Positions 54,265-61,852 of a stretch of DNA of 64,000 nucleotides are shown one piece after another; within the stretch, counting starts at the first letter, position 1, and every line of letters starts with the position of its first letter. Under the pieces are notes generated by a model that saw only the letters and a program-made list of their open reading frames with translations, searched no databases and had not been told where the DNA came from. The stretch covers positions 124,001 to 188,000 of the forward strand of contig JAEUTH010000008.1 of the NCBI GenBank assembly GCA_016788165.1, read 5' to 3'. Source of the DNA: Bacteroidia bacterium (GTDB lineage: Bacteria > Bacteroidota > Bacteroidia > AKYH767-A > OLB10). Made by a program: the position numbers and the translations under genes.

Positions 54265-56172
54265 TTATTTAGCACCCGCTTGTGCTGCCATATCAAAATA
54301 CATTTTAGCATTGTATTGGTCGCCTTTGTTTTGATAGGTAATACCTAAAAATTTTAAAGCCATCACATTATTAGGGTCGCATTTTACGGCAGTTAAAAAA
54401 TTTTGAATGGCTGCATCTAACTGACCCAATGTACCATAAGCACTACCCAGGTTACACCATGCTTCGCTGTAGTTAGCATCAAATTGTGTGGCTTTGCTAA
54501 ATGCGGTAATGGCTTCGTTATACTTACCGGTTTCGAAATAAACGGTGCCAATATTGTTATGTACTGTAGCTAAATATGGAGCAACAGCCAATGCTTTGTT
54601 GTAAAAATACATGGCACTGTCTAAATCTTTTTTCTTATAAAATGCAACGCCTAATTGTGCCCATGGCTCACTAAAAGCAGGGTATATTTCGGCCGATTTT
54701 TTTAATTCACTGATACCGCGTGCAATTATTTTTTCTTGTTCGGGTTTAGGAAATTTTTCATAGTAATCGGGTTTACAAATTGCATTACCCAAATAAAAGT
54801 GTGTACGCGTACTTAATGGTGCATTTACCACTCCGCTTTCATAAAGCGTAATATTGTCTTTCCAAACCCTGCTGTAGGAAAAAGTTTTAAGACTGTATAA
54901 CAGCGCCACTAAACAAACAGTTGCAGTAAGCATGTATCGAGCTTTGAAAAATGCAGTAATGCTTTCAACTTTTATTGTGGGTTTACTTATAAATGCATCC
55001 AACAAAAAAGCAACACCCATACAATAAGCCAATGCCGGTGTGTACATTAATCGTTCGGCCATATTGGTACCAATTACCATTAAAAAGTTAGATGATACTG
55101 ACGATACAATAAAGAAGAAAATTACAACCATTGCATATGGGTTCTTTTTAGCAAACCCTTTTATAGCAATTATAAGTAATGCAGCATACAAAATAAATGC
55201 TAGTAAAAACCGCCAATCAGATACGCTGCTAAGTGGTATTTGATTAAACGAATAATCAAAAACTAATGGATGCGGAAAAATTAAAAGCATTGCATACATA
55301 CCCATAATTACAACAGCTGTACACTTTTGAATTAAAAAGTTAGGTGCTGCCATTAATGAATTATCGGCTATGGATGGAGGGCCGGCATTATTGTCTTTTA
55401 AAATATTATATCGGATAATTAAAAACAAAATAGCAGGTATCCAAAAAACCCAGGTTTTGCTTAACGATTGTGTAACAGTGTGGTTTGTAAAGAAGTAAAC
55501 AAACAATGGAAACACCAGAACAAAAGTTATAGACGACTCTTTGCTTAGCAAAGCCAAAAAGAAACTTAAGCAGGAAAGTAGTACTGTACTTGTTTGTGGT
55601 TTTTGAATGTTGCGATGCAGTAAATTTAATGCGATGATAAAAAACAGAAAGCCTAAAATTTCGTCTAAACTTTTAATGTTGGCAACTACTTCAACGTGTA
55701 TGGGGTGGGTTATAAATAATAAACTCGCAATAAACGATACGTATATATTGGCTGTAAATCGTTGTAGCGTAATAAATAATAAATATCCGGTTAAGGCATA
55801 CATTACTAAATTAAGTAAATGGAAAGGAAATGCATTGTTTGGAGCCCATTGCCATAGTACAGCAAAAGCAGCCTTGCTTAATGGGCGATAAAGTTCATCA
55901 CCTTGAATATTGTAGCCGAAACGGTAACTGCTTTTAAAAATTTCGCCTAAAGCAGCTATACCTTGTTTGGTTTGTCGGTTTTCGATTATTGCGCTGTAAT
56001 CGTCTAAGGCAAATCCAAAACCTAATGTTTGTGCATAAATGATGCATCCAATAAAACCGACAAATAATGCCAGCGAATTAGAAAGTGGATGCGCCCACTT
56101 GGGTGCTTCTATATTTTTTGCCAACCCTGATTTTGTTTTTATGGGTTGAGGCTTAATTTTTTTAAGTTGCAT
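54265..56172 (-). CDS. Multi-pass membrane protein with C-terminal TPRs (TMTC / GT39-like)
   Basis: A 635-aa protein. About ten transmembrane helices (45-430) carry a periplasmic-loop acidic pair FALDDYSAI and a YRPLSKAAFAVLW segment, as in the TMTC/O-mannosyltransferase-like GT-C family, then at least three TPRs (about 480-620: AWAQLGVAFYKKKDLDSAMY, VHNNIGTVYFETGKYNEAIT, AWCNLGSAYGTLGQLDAAIQ). A lipid-linked-sugar-dependent protein O-glycosyltransferase is plausible; Bacteroidota do carry general O-glycosylation, but this link is inference. Last gene of an operon after a TPR lipoprotein (20-bp gap) and an SDR enzyme. Confidence 0.75.
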   Translation of the reverse strand: MQLKKIKPQPIKTKSGLAKNIEAPKWAHPLSNSLALFVGFIGCIIYAQTLGFGFALDDYSAIIENRQTKQGIAALGEIFKSSYRFGYNIQGDELYRPLSKAAFAVLWQWAPNNAFPFHLLNLVMYALTGYLLFITLQRFTANIYVSFIASLLFITHPIHVEVVANIKSLDEILGFLFFIIALNLLHRNIQKPQTSTVLLSCLSFFLALLSKESSITFVLVFPLFVYFFTNHTVTQSLSKTWVFWIPAILFLIIRYNILKDNNAGPPSIADNSLMAAPNFLIQKCTAVVIMGMYAMLLIFPHPLVFDYSFNQIPLSSVSDWRFLLAFILYAALLIIAIKGFAKKNPYAMVVIFFFIVSSVSSNFLMVIGTNMAERLMYTPALAYCMGVAFLLDAFISKPTIKVESITAFFKARYMLTATVCLVALLYSLKTFSYSRVWKDNITLYESGVVNAPLSTRTHFYLGNAICKPDYYEKFPKPEQEKIIARGISELKKSAEIYPAFSEPWAQLGVAFYKKKDLDSAMYFYNKALAVAPYLATVHNNIGTVYFETGKYNEAITAFSKATQFDANYSEAWCNLGSAYGTLGQLDAAIQNFLTAVKCDPNNVMALKFLGITYQNKGDQYNAKMYFDMAAQAGAK

Positions 56173-56192
56173 AGTAGGGTGGTATGTTGGTT

Positions 56193-56723
56193 TTACTGTA
56201 TGGAGTCGTTCTGCTTTCCTATTAATTCGTGTGCAATTTCTAAATCAGTTTTATACATGTTTTGTAATAACCACCTTACGGATTCTGCCTGATGATAGTT
56301 TGGAAACTTTACCAGCAGTTGTTGGTAGGCTTCGCTGGCTTTTACTTTATCGTATTGCACATTGTCAAGCAAGAAGGCTTTAAAAAAATAAGCATCAGCT
56401 ACCCCATTATACTTTGGGAAATTAATAATCACACTGTCATAAAGGTTTAAGGCCAACTGTGGCTGATGTGCATGGGCAGCAACATCTGCAGCTTTAAATA
56501 AGTAATAAGCACTTATTGTATCAACCGGGTTGAGCCGGGCATAGCTGATGTATAGGTCAATCATTTGTTGGGCTTTCGCATAATTAACTACACCTGTGGT
56601 GTCATTTTTTAACTCCGACTCTTTTTGAGCTATTTCTTTTTGTAATTTACTATTTTCATTACAACCTGCTACTATGATTATACCAACACTAATTGCAAAT
56701 AAGCGAACTTTATTAAAAATCAT
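56193..56723 (-). CDS. Small TPR-like lipoprotein
   Basis: A 176-aa lipoprotein (lipobox IVAGC, Cys21) with helical TPR-like repeats (STAYYLFKAADVAAHAHQ-type, ALNLYDSVIINFPKYNGVAD, ASEAYQQLLVKFPNYHQAES), reminiscent of YbgF/BamD-type outer-membrane assembly TPRs. Middle gene of the SDR-TPR-TMTC operon; 39 bp after the SDR stop and 20 bp before the TMTC start. Role unknown. Confidence 0.7.
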   Translation of the reverse strand: MIFNKVRLFAISVGIIIVAGCNENSKLQKEIAQKESELKNDTTGVVNYAKAQQMIDLYISYARLNPVDTISAYYLFKAADVAAHAHQPQLALNLYDSVIINFPKYNGVADAYFFKAFLLDNVQYDKVKASEAYQQLLVKFPNYHQAESVRWLLQNMYKTDLEIAHELIGKQNDSIQ

Positions 56724-56762
56724 ATATTAAAGTTTAAAGTGAAAATTTTTTTGCAGTTAAAT

Positions 56763-57560
56763 TTAAAGCGGTGCATTTTTTTCTTTTCTCATTTCGTTGT
56801 AAACAATATTGTCTAACAAGCGAGGAAAAAACTTACTTAAAAATACGGCCAGTTTGCCTTGCAGCGTTAGTGTAATACTACGCTTACGTTTATGTACTGC
56901 AGCTATTATATGTTTGGCTACTATTTCAGCAGGCATCATTTTACTTTCGTCACGCGATGATTGATTGTGCATTTTGCCCGTGGCATTTAATGCAGCATAC
57001 CTTATGTTACTGGCTGTAAAACCGGGTCTTGCTATCAATACATGCAAACCTGTTTTTAAGTTTTCGGCCCGAAGCGTTTCCATAAATCCTTCTAATGCAA
57101 ATTTAGATGCACTGTAACCGGTGCGAGCCGGTAATCCTTGTTTTCCGGCAATTGATGAAATGGCCACAACGCTACCTTTGTTTATTAAAAGCGATGGTAA
57201 AGCATATTTGGTACAATATACAGCACCCCAAAAATTAGTGTTCATTAACTTTTGTAAAACATCTAAATCAACATCTATAAACAATGCACGCATACTAATG
57301 CCAGCGTTACATATTAGTATATCTATTCTGCTATATAATTTTAATGTTTCTTGAATCAGATTTTTACAGTCAGCCTCTATGGTTACATCACATACAAATG
57401 CTTTTGAGCGTCCACCAAATTTATTTATTTCTGTTTCAGTTTCAAGAAGCACATTTTTATTACGCCCTGCAATTACTACGGTAAAGTTTTGTGTGGCATA
57501 CTGTATTGCCAAGGCTTTGCCTATTCCTGATGTGGCTCCTGTTATTATTACTACTTGCAT
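56763..57560 (-). CDS. Short-chain dehydrogenase/reductase
   Basis: A 265-aa NAD(P)-dependent oxidoreductase. I start it at the ATG at 57560 (MQVVIITGATSGIG) because this puts the Rossmann motif TGATSGIG at the usual distance; upstream starts at 57587 and 57575 are also in frame. The NAG motif is CNAGIS, catalytic Ser lies in VVAISSIAGK and YxxxK is YSASK. Substrate unknown; the family includes lipid and sterol reductases. First gene of the SDR-TPR-TMTC operon. Confidence 0.9.
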   Translation of the reverse strand: MQVVIITGATSGIGKALAIQYATQNFTVVIAGRNKNVLLETETEINKFGGRSKAFVCDVTIEADCKNLIQETLKLYSRIDILICNAGISMRALFIDVDLDVLQKLMNTNFWGAVYCTKYALPSLLINKGSVVAISSIAGKQGLPARTGYSASKFALEGFMETLRAENLKTGLHVLIARPGFTASNIRYAALNATGKMHNQSSRDESKMMPAEIVAKHIIAAVHKRKRSITLTLQGKLAVFLSKFFPRLLDNIVYNEMRKEKNAPL

Positions 57561-57712
57561 ATAATCTTTCAGCATAAAGCGCAACAAAGGAAAGATATTT
57601 TTAGGCAGTGTATCATAGCGACTTTTGATTTATTCTGAAACTTAGTTTGTAAAAAAATTAATTTCAGTTGATTTTTAAACAAAATATAAAATGTAAATAT
57701 GCTTTTAGGTAT

Positions 57713-58144
57713 ATGAAAAGTGCAAATCCAATACATTTAATTTGGTTGATTGTTTCATGCATAGGTCTCTTTTTTGGTGGTAGTCATATTTCCAAGCTGG
57801 TTCATTTGTATGTTGAAGCCTTACATGCACAAAATGTTACGGCAGTTGTTAAGTCAAAAATACTTTCCGAAAAAAGTGAAGCGTTTAAAACGGCTTACGT
57901 ACTTAATTTTAATATTACAAACCTCAATCAGTTATATAATGGTAAGATATTTTATTCGCTCAACGACAAGCTAAACACAGGCGATTCGGTAGCTATAATA
58001 CATTGTAGTCAAATAAAGTATAGTACATTTAGTGGATTTTCGAACCGATATGCAAGCTCACTTTTTTATGCAGTGATTTTCTTGATTCTGGGTTCAGCTT
58101 TTGGTTTGGTTTGGTACAAATCAGTATTTAAAAATGTCGGTTAA
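57713..58144 (+). CDS. Two-helix membrane protein (DUF3592-like)
   Basis: A 143-aa protein from the ATG at 57713. One helix near the N-terminus (IHLIWLIVSCIGLFFGG), a soluble beta-rich middle (about 35-100, TAVVKSKILSEKSEAFKTAY, LNTGDSVAIIHC), and a second helix (LFYAVIFLILGSAFGLVWY). This topology matches DUF3592 proteins of unknown role. Standalone. Confidence 0.6.
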   Translation: MKSANPIHLIWLIVSCIGLFFGGSHISKLVHLYVEALHAQNVTAVVKSKILSEKSEAFKTAYVLNFNITNLNQLYNGKIFYSLNDKLNTGDSVAIIHCSQIKYSTFSGFSNRYASSLFYAVIFLILGSAFGLVWYKSVFKNVG

Positions 58145-58169
58145 TACATGTTATATCCAATAACCATAA

Positions 58170-58177
58170 TATATTTG
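58170..58177 (+). promoter_or_regulatory. -7 box giving a leaderless 37-aa gene
   Basis: TATATTTG matches TAnnTTTG fully, then TAGC, then ATG at 58182; transcription would start at the ATG. Confidence 0.5.
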
Positions 58178-58181
58178 TAGC

Positions 58182-58295
58182 ATGCTTCAATACATCATTA
58201 TCGCATTGCTTTTTGTCTTGTCGGTAATTTATTTAATCGTAAGAATATTCCCTAAAAAGAACAGCAAAAGTTGTTCTGCTTGCCAAAAGCATTAG
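58182..58295 (+). CDS. FeoB-associated-type Cys-rich membrane peptide
   Basis: A 37-aa ORF: one transmembrane helix (about 3-21, QYIIIALLFVLSVIYLIVR), basic residues PKKNSK and a CSAC motif before the end (SCSACQKH). This is the shape of FeoB-associated Cys-rich membrane proteins, which sit by feoB and may handle Fe(II) or its redox state. No feoA or feoB is in the window, so it is an orphan, unless FeoB lies elsewhere. A full -7 box stands 4 bases upstream of the ATG. Confidence 0.65.
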   Translation: MLQYIIIALLFVLSVIYLIVRIFPKKNSKSCSACQKH

Positions 58296-58417
58296 GTTAT
58301 AGTTGTGCGAAAACGGCATTAAATTTCTAAGGGCGGGTTAATTAACTAATGTTAACGATGCTGTACCAACAACAGGTATATTTTCGGCCTTTATTCATAT
58401 CCATATTTTTATTGAAG

Positions 58418-60466
58418 ATGAAAAAATTCTCGGTATTGCTTTTGGCAATTTCAATGGTGCTAACATACGCCATCTCATCCTGTACAACAACAAACAAAAC
58501 AGCAACTGCATTTGAAGGTGTGAACATGGCTAATTTCGATACAACCATTAATCCTGCTGATGATTTTTATACATACGTAAATGGAGGTTGGCTCAAAAAC
58601 AATCCGGTGCCATCAACAGAAGCCCGTTGGGCATCCTTTAGCGAGGTTACAGAAAATAACCTAAAAGTGCTTTTGCAAGTTTGCCAAGATGCCGCATCTA
58701 ACAAAACGGCAGCACCGGGCAGCAATGAGCAAAAGATTGGCGATTTCTATGCATCGGGTATGGATTCTGTTAAACTCGAAGCAGATGGTATAAAACCTTT
58801 ACAAGACGATTTCGAAAAAATCAATTCCATAAAAACAATAAGTGATGTGGTGAGTTTCATTGCCAAAAGCCAAAGTATGTTTATGGCACCGGCATTTGCT
58901 TTTTATGCAGGTCAGGATGATAAAAACAGCTCTTCAATTGTACCACAATTACATCAGGCAGGTTTGGGTTTGCCCGATAGAGATTATTACACAAATCAGG
59001 ACGCACGCAGTGCAAATATCAGATTGGAATATGCAAATCATATTGCAAAAATGTTTGAATTGGCGGGCAGTAATATGGATGATGCAAAATCGGCAGCAGC
59101 AGCCGTAATTGACATAGAGACACAATTAGCTAAGGTTTCGCTAACGCGCACCGCCATGCGCGACCCCAATTTGATTTATAATAAAAAAACCATTTCCGAA
59201 GTTTCGGTTTTAATGCCCAATCTCAATTTCGAAAACTATCTGACTTTGTTAGGTGTAAATAATGCATCCTATGTAATTATTGACAATCCAATATTTTATC
59301 AAACAGTAGATAAAATGTTGGCATCCATAGCAATTGACAAATGGAAAACATACTTAAAATGGAATGTAATTAATAGTTGGGCAAGTTGCTTGAGTAATGC
59401 AATGGTTATGGCCGATTTTGACTTTAACCAAGGCATACTTAAGGGCACCAAAGAAATTAAACCACGTTATAAACGTGTTATAGAAAGTACTGATCAGTTT
59501 TTAGGCGAAGCCTTGGGCGAGTTATATTGCAACAAAGCATTTACACCCGAAACCAAAGCGCGTGCTTTAGAAATGGTAAACAATTTAGGTGTTGCTTTAC
59601 GCGATAGGATTAATACGCTAACTTGGATGAGTGCCGCAACTAAAACGAAAGCAATTGCAAAGCTCAATAAGTTTGTAAATAAAATCGGATATCCTGACAA
59701 GTGGCGCGATTATTCTAAATTAACCATTGATAAAAGTTCTTATTGCCAAAATGTACAGCGCGCTTCTGCTTTTGAATTTAACCGGATGATTGCCAAAATA
59801 GGACAGCCGGTTGATAAAACAGAATGGGGAATGTCGCCACCTACCGTAAATGCATATTACAATCCCGGTTTTAACGAAATCGTATTTCCGGCAGGTATTT
59901 TACAACCTCCTTTTTTTAATGCCAAAGCCGATGATGCAATAAATTATGGGGGCATAGGTGGCGTAATTGGACATGAAATGACACATGGCTTTGATGATCA
60001 GGGCCGGTTATATGATTTAGATGGAAATCTGAAAAATTGGTGGACAGAAACCGACAGTGCAAACTTTGTTCAAAAGGCAAATGTTTTGGTTAGCCAGTTT
60101 AACAACTACACTGTGCTTGACTCGATGCATGTTAATGGCGAACTTACACTTGGCGAAAACATTGCCGACTTAGGCGGGTTAACCATTGCTTATGAGGCTT
60201 TTAAAAAGACAAAGCAGTTTAAAGATCAGCAAAAAATAGATGGTTTTACACCCAATCAACGGTTTTTTATAGGCTGGGCAACAGTATGGCGTCAAAATGT
60301 ACGCGAACAAGAACAAATGCGCAGGTTAATAGTTGACCCCCATAGTCCGGGCAAATTAAGGTGCAATGGCCCGCTTAGTAATATGCCTCAATTTTATGAA
60401 GCATTTGGAGTTAAGCAAAACAACGGCATGTGGCGTAATGAAAACGAACAAGCCAAAATCTGGTAA
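58418..60466 (+). CDS. M13-family zinc metallopeptidase (neprilysin/PepO-like)
   Basis: I start at the ATG at 58418, which gives a lipoprotein signal (MKKFSVLLLAISMVLTYAIS, lipobox ISSC); an upstream start at 58349 would bury it. The 682-aa product has the zinc site VIGHEMTHGFDDQG (two His and Glu), the third ligand Glu in GENIADLGGL, and the substrate-binding NAYYNP segment; the C-terminus ends in the family's Trp. It cleaves oligopeptides at the cell surface. Length agrees with full-length bacterial M13 enzymes. Single gene. Confidence 0.93.
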   Translation: MKKFSVLLLAISMVLTYAISSCTTTNKTATAFEGVNMANFDTTINPADDFYTYVNGGWLKNNPVPSTEARWASFSEVTENNLKVLLQVCQDAASNKTAAPGSNEQKIGDFYASGMDSVKLEADGIKPLQDDFEKINSIKTISDVVSFIAKSQSMFMAPAFAFYAGQDDKNSSSIVPQLHQAGLGLPDRDYYTNQDARSANIRLEYANHIAKMFELAGSNMDDAKSAAAAVIDIETQLAKVSLTRTAMRDPNLIYNKKTISEVSVLMPNLNFENYLTLLGVNNASYVIIDNPIFYQTVDKMLASIAIDKWKTYLKWNVINSWASCLSNAMVMADFDFNQGILKGTKEIKPRYKRVIESTDQFLGEALGELYCNKAFTPETKARALEMVNNLGVALRDRINTLTWMSAATKTKAIAKLNKFVNKIGYPDKWRDYSKLTIDKSSYCQNVQRASAFEFNRMIAKIGQPVDKTEWGMSPPTVNAYYNPGFNEIVFPAGILQPPFFNAKADDAINYGGIGGVIGHEMTHGFDDQGRLYDLDGNLKNWWTETDSANFVQKANVLVSQFNNYTVLDSMHVNGELTLGENIADLGGLTIAYEAFKKTKQFKDQQKIDGFTPNQRFFIGWATVWRQNVREQEQMRRLIVDPHSPGKLRCNGPLSNMPQFYEAFGVKQNNGMWRNENEQAKIW

Positions 60467-60829
60467 AAAAGAATCACCCAACAATTTTTTTATTCTATTG
60501 GGTAATACATTCTTAAGTACATTTTAGCGTATCAATTGTTTTGTTGTAAATTTTGCTTCTAAAAACGGATGTAAACTAGAACCTGTTTGTCTAACTCAAA
60601 CTTTTAAATGAGACACTCAAATTCGTATTAATGGTGCAGCACTTTGGTTGATACCGGAAATCGCTTTTCACAATTTTAAGTTATTTGAATAAAAAATTAC
60701 TAACAAAATAGCTACTCGGTTTAGAGCGTAAAACCATAATAGCAAAGGCTTATAAGGCGTATCGAAGTCGGTTTTTGTATTGTTAATATCTGTTTAGAAT
60801 GAAGTCTGAAAATATTTTTCAGTATGGCC

Positions 60830-60859
60830 TTGTTAATATAGAAATTGTCAATACTTTTG
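60830..60859 (+). promoter_or_regulatory. Promoter of the str operon
   Basis: TTG at 60830-60832 and TACTTTTG at 60852-60859, separated by 19 bp, match the -33/-7 elements of Bacteroidota. The leader to the rpsL ATG is about 40 nt and holds the compact palindrome GGGGTAACCCC (60876-60886). The upstream part of the 437-bp gap (60467-60829) contains nothing I can identify. Confidence 0.65.
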
Positions 60860-60903
60860 CGTTCCATTTTTTTAAGGGGTAACCCCAAAAATCAGAATAG
60901 CGA

Positions 60904-61317
60904 ATGCCAACAATACAACAATTAGTGCGTAAAGGCCGTGTAGCCTTAATAGACAAGAGTAAGTCGCCTGCATTAGACTCATGTCCGCAACGCAGAGGTG
61001 TATGTACCCGTGTATATACTACTACACCCAAAAAACCAAACTCAGCTATGCGTAAAGTAGCCCGCGTAAGGTTAACCAATAAATTTGAAGTAACTGCCTA
61101 CATACCTGGCGAAGGTCATAACCTACAGGAGCACAGCATTGTGTTAATACGTGGTGGTAGGGTTAAAGACTTACCAGGTGTTCGTTATCATATTGTACGC
61201 GGTGCATTAGATACCTCAGGTGTTGATGGACGTACACAGCAACGCTCAAAATACGGAACAAAACGACCTAAAGCAGGTGCAGCACCGGCAGCAGCAGCAA
61301 AAGGCAAAAAGAAATAA
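60904..61317 (+). CDS. rpsL: 30S ribosomal protein S12
   Basis: A 137-aa ribosomal protein of the decoding centre. [11 protein letters not shown] at the start and the signature [18 protein letters not shown] are intact; the lysines whose change gives streptomycin resistance (PKKPNS and RVKDLPG) are wild type. First gene of rpsL-rpsG-fusA, with rpsG 35 bp downstream. The C-terminal Ala/Lys extension ([14 protein letters not shown]) is a common variable tail. Confidence 0.97.
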   Translation: MPTIQQLVRKGRVALIDKSKSPALDSCPQRRGVCTRVYTTTPKKPNSAMRKVARVRLTNKFEVTAYIPGEGHNLQEHSIVLIRGGRVKDLPGVRYHIVRGALDTSGVDGRTQQRSKYGTKRPKAGAAPAAAAKGKKK

Positions 61318-61352
61318 CAAACAGTCAAGCATAAATAATTCAGCAGTCAATC

Positions 61353-61820
61353 ATGAGAAAGACCAAGCCCAAAAAAAGATTGTTACTACCCGACCCACGT
61401 TTTAATGATGTGTTGGTTACACGCTTTGTAAACAACTTAATGTATAGCGGTAAAAAAAATACGGCATTCGATATTTTTTATGATGCCGTTGCTAAAGTTG
61501 AAGACAAAACCAAAGAAAATGGTTTAGAAACATTCAAAAAAGCACTTAACAACATTATGCCAGCTGTCGAAGTACGCAGTCGTAGGGTAGGTGGTGCAAC
61601 TTTTCAAATTCCATCAGAAGTAAGGCCTGAACGCAAAATTGCTGTGGGCATTAAATGGTTAATTACCTATTCGCGCAAACGAAATGAAAAGACAATGGCA
61701 GATAAGTTGGCAGGCGAAATTATTGCTGCTGCTAAAGGTGAAGGAGCAGCTGTGAAAAAGAAAGACGATACACATCGTATGGCCGAGGCTAACAAAGCCT
61801 TTGCTCATTTTAAATCATAA
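61353..61820 (+). CDS. rpsG: 30S ribosomal protein S7
   Basis: A 155-aa 16S rRNA-binding assembly protein with the [19 protein letters not shown] signature and the [10 protein letters not shown] segment. In enteric bacteria S7 represses its operon by binding the rpsL-rpsG spacer; the 35-bp spacer here looks too short for that structure. fusA follows after 32 bp. Confidence 0.97.
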   Translation: MRKTKPKKRLLLPDPRFNDVLVTRFVNNLMYSGKKNTAFDIFYDAVAKVEDKTKENGLETFKKALNNIMPAVEVRSRRVGGATFQIPSEVRPERKIAVGIKWLITYSRKRNEKTMADKLAGEIIAAAKGEGAAVKKKDDTHRMAEANKAFAHFKS

Positions 61821-61852
61821 TCAATTTAGCTAAAGCTAAACAACAATATAAA

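Noticed and set aside
60475-60503. ACCCAA...TTGGGT hairpin after the M13 peptidase gene
   Set aside because: Stem is short with a long loop and no T run follows; not convincing as a terminator.
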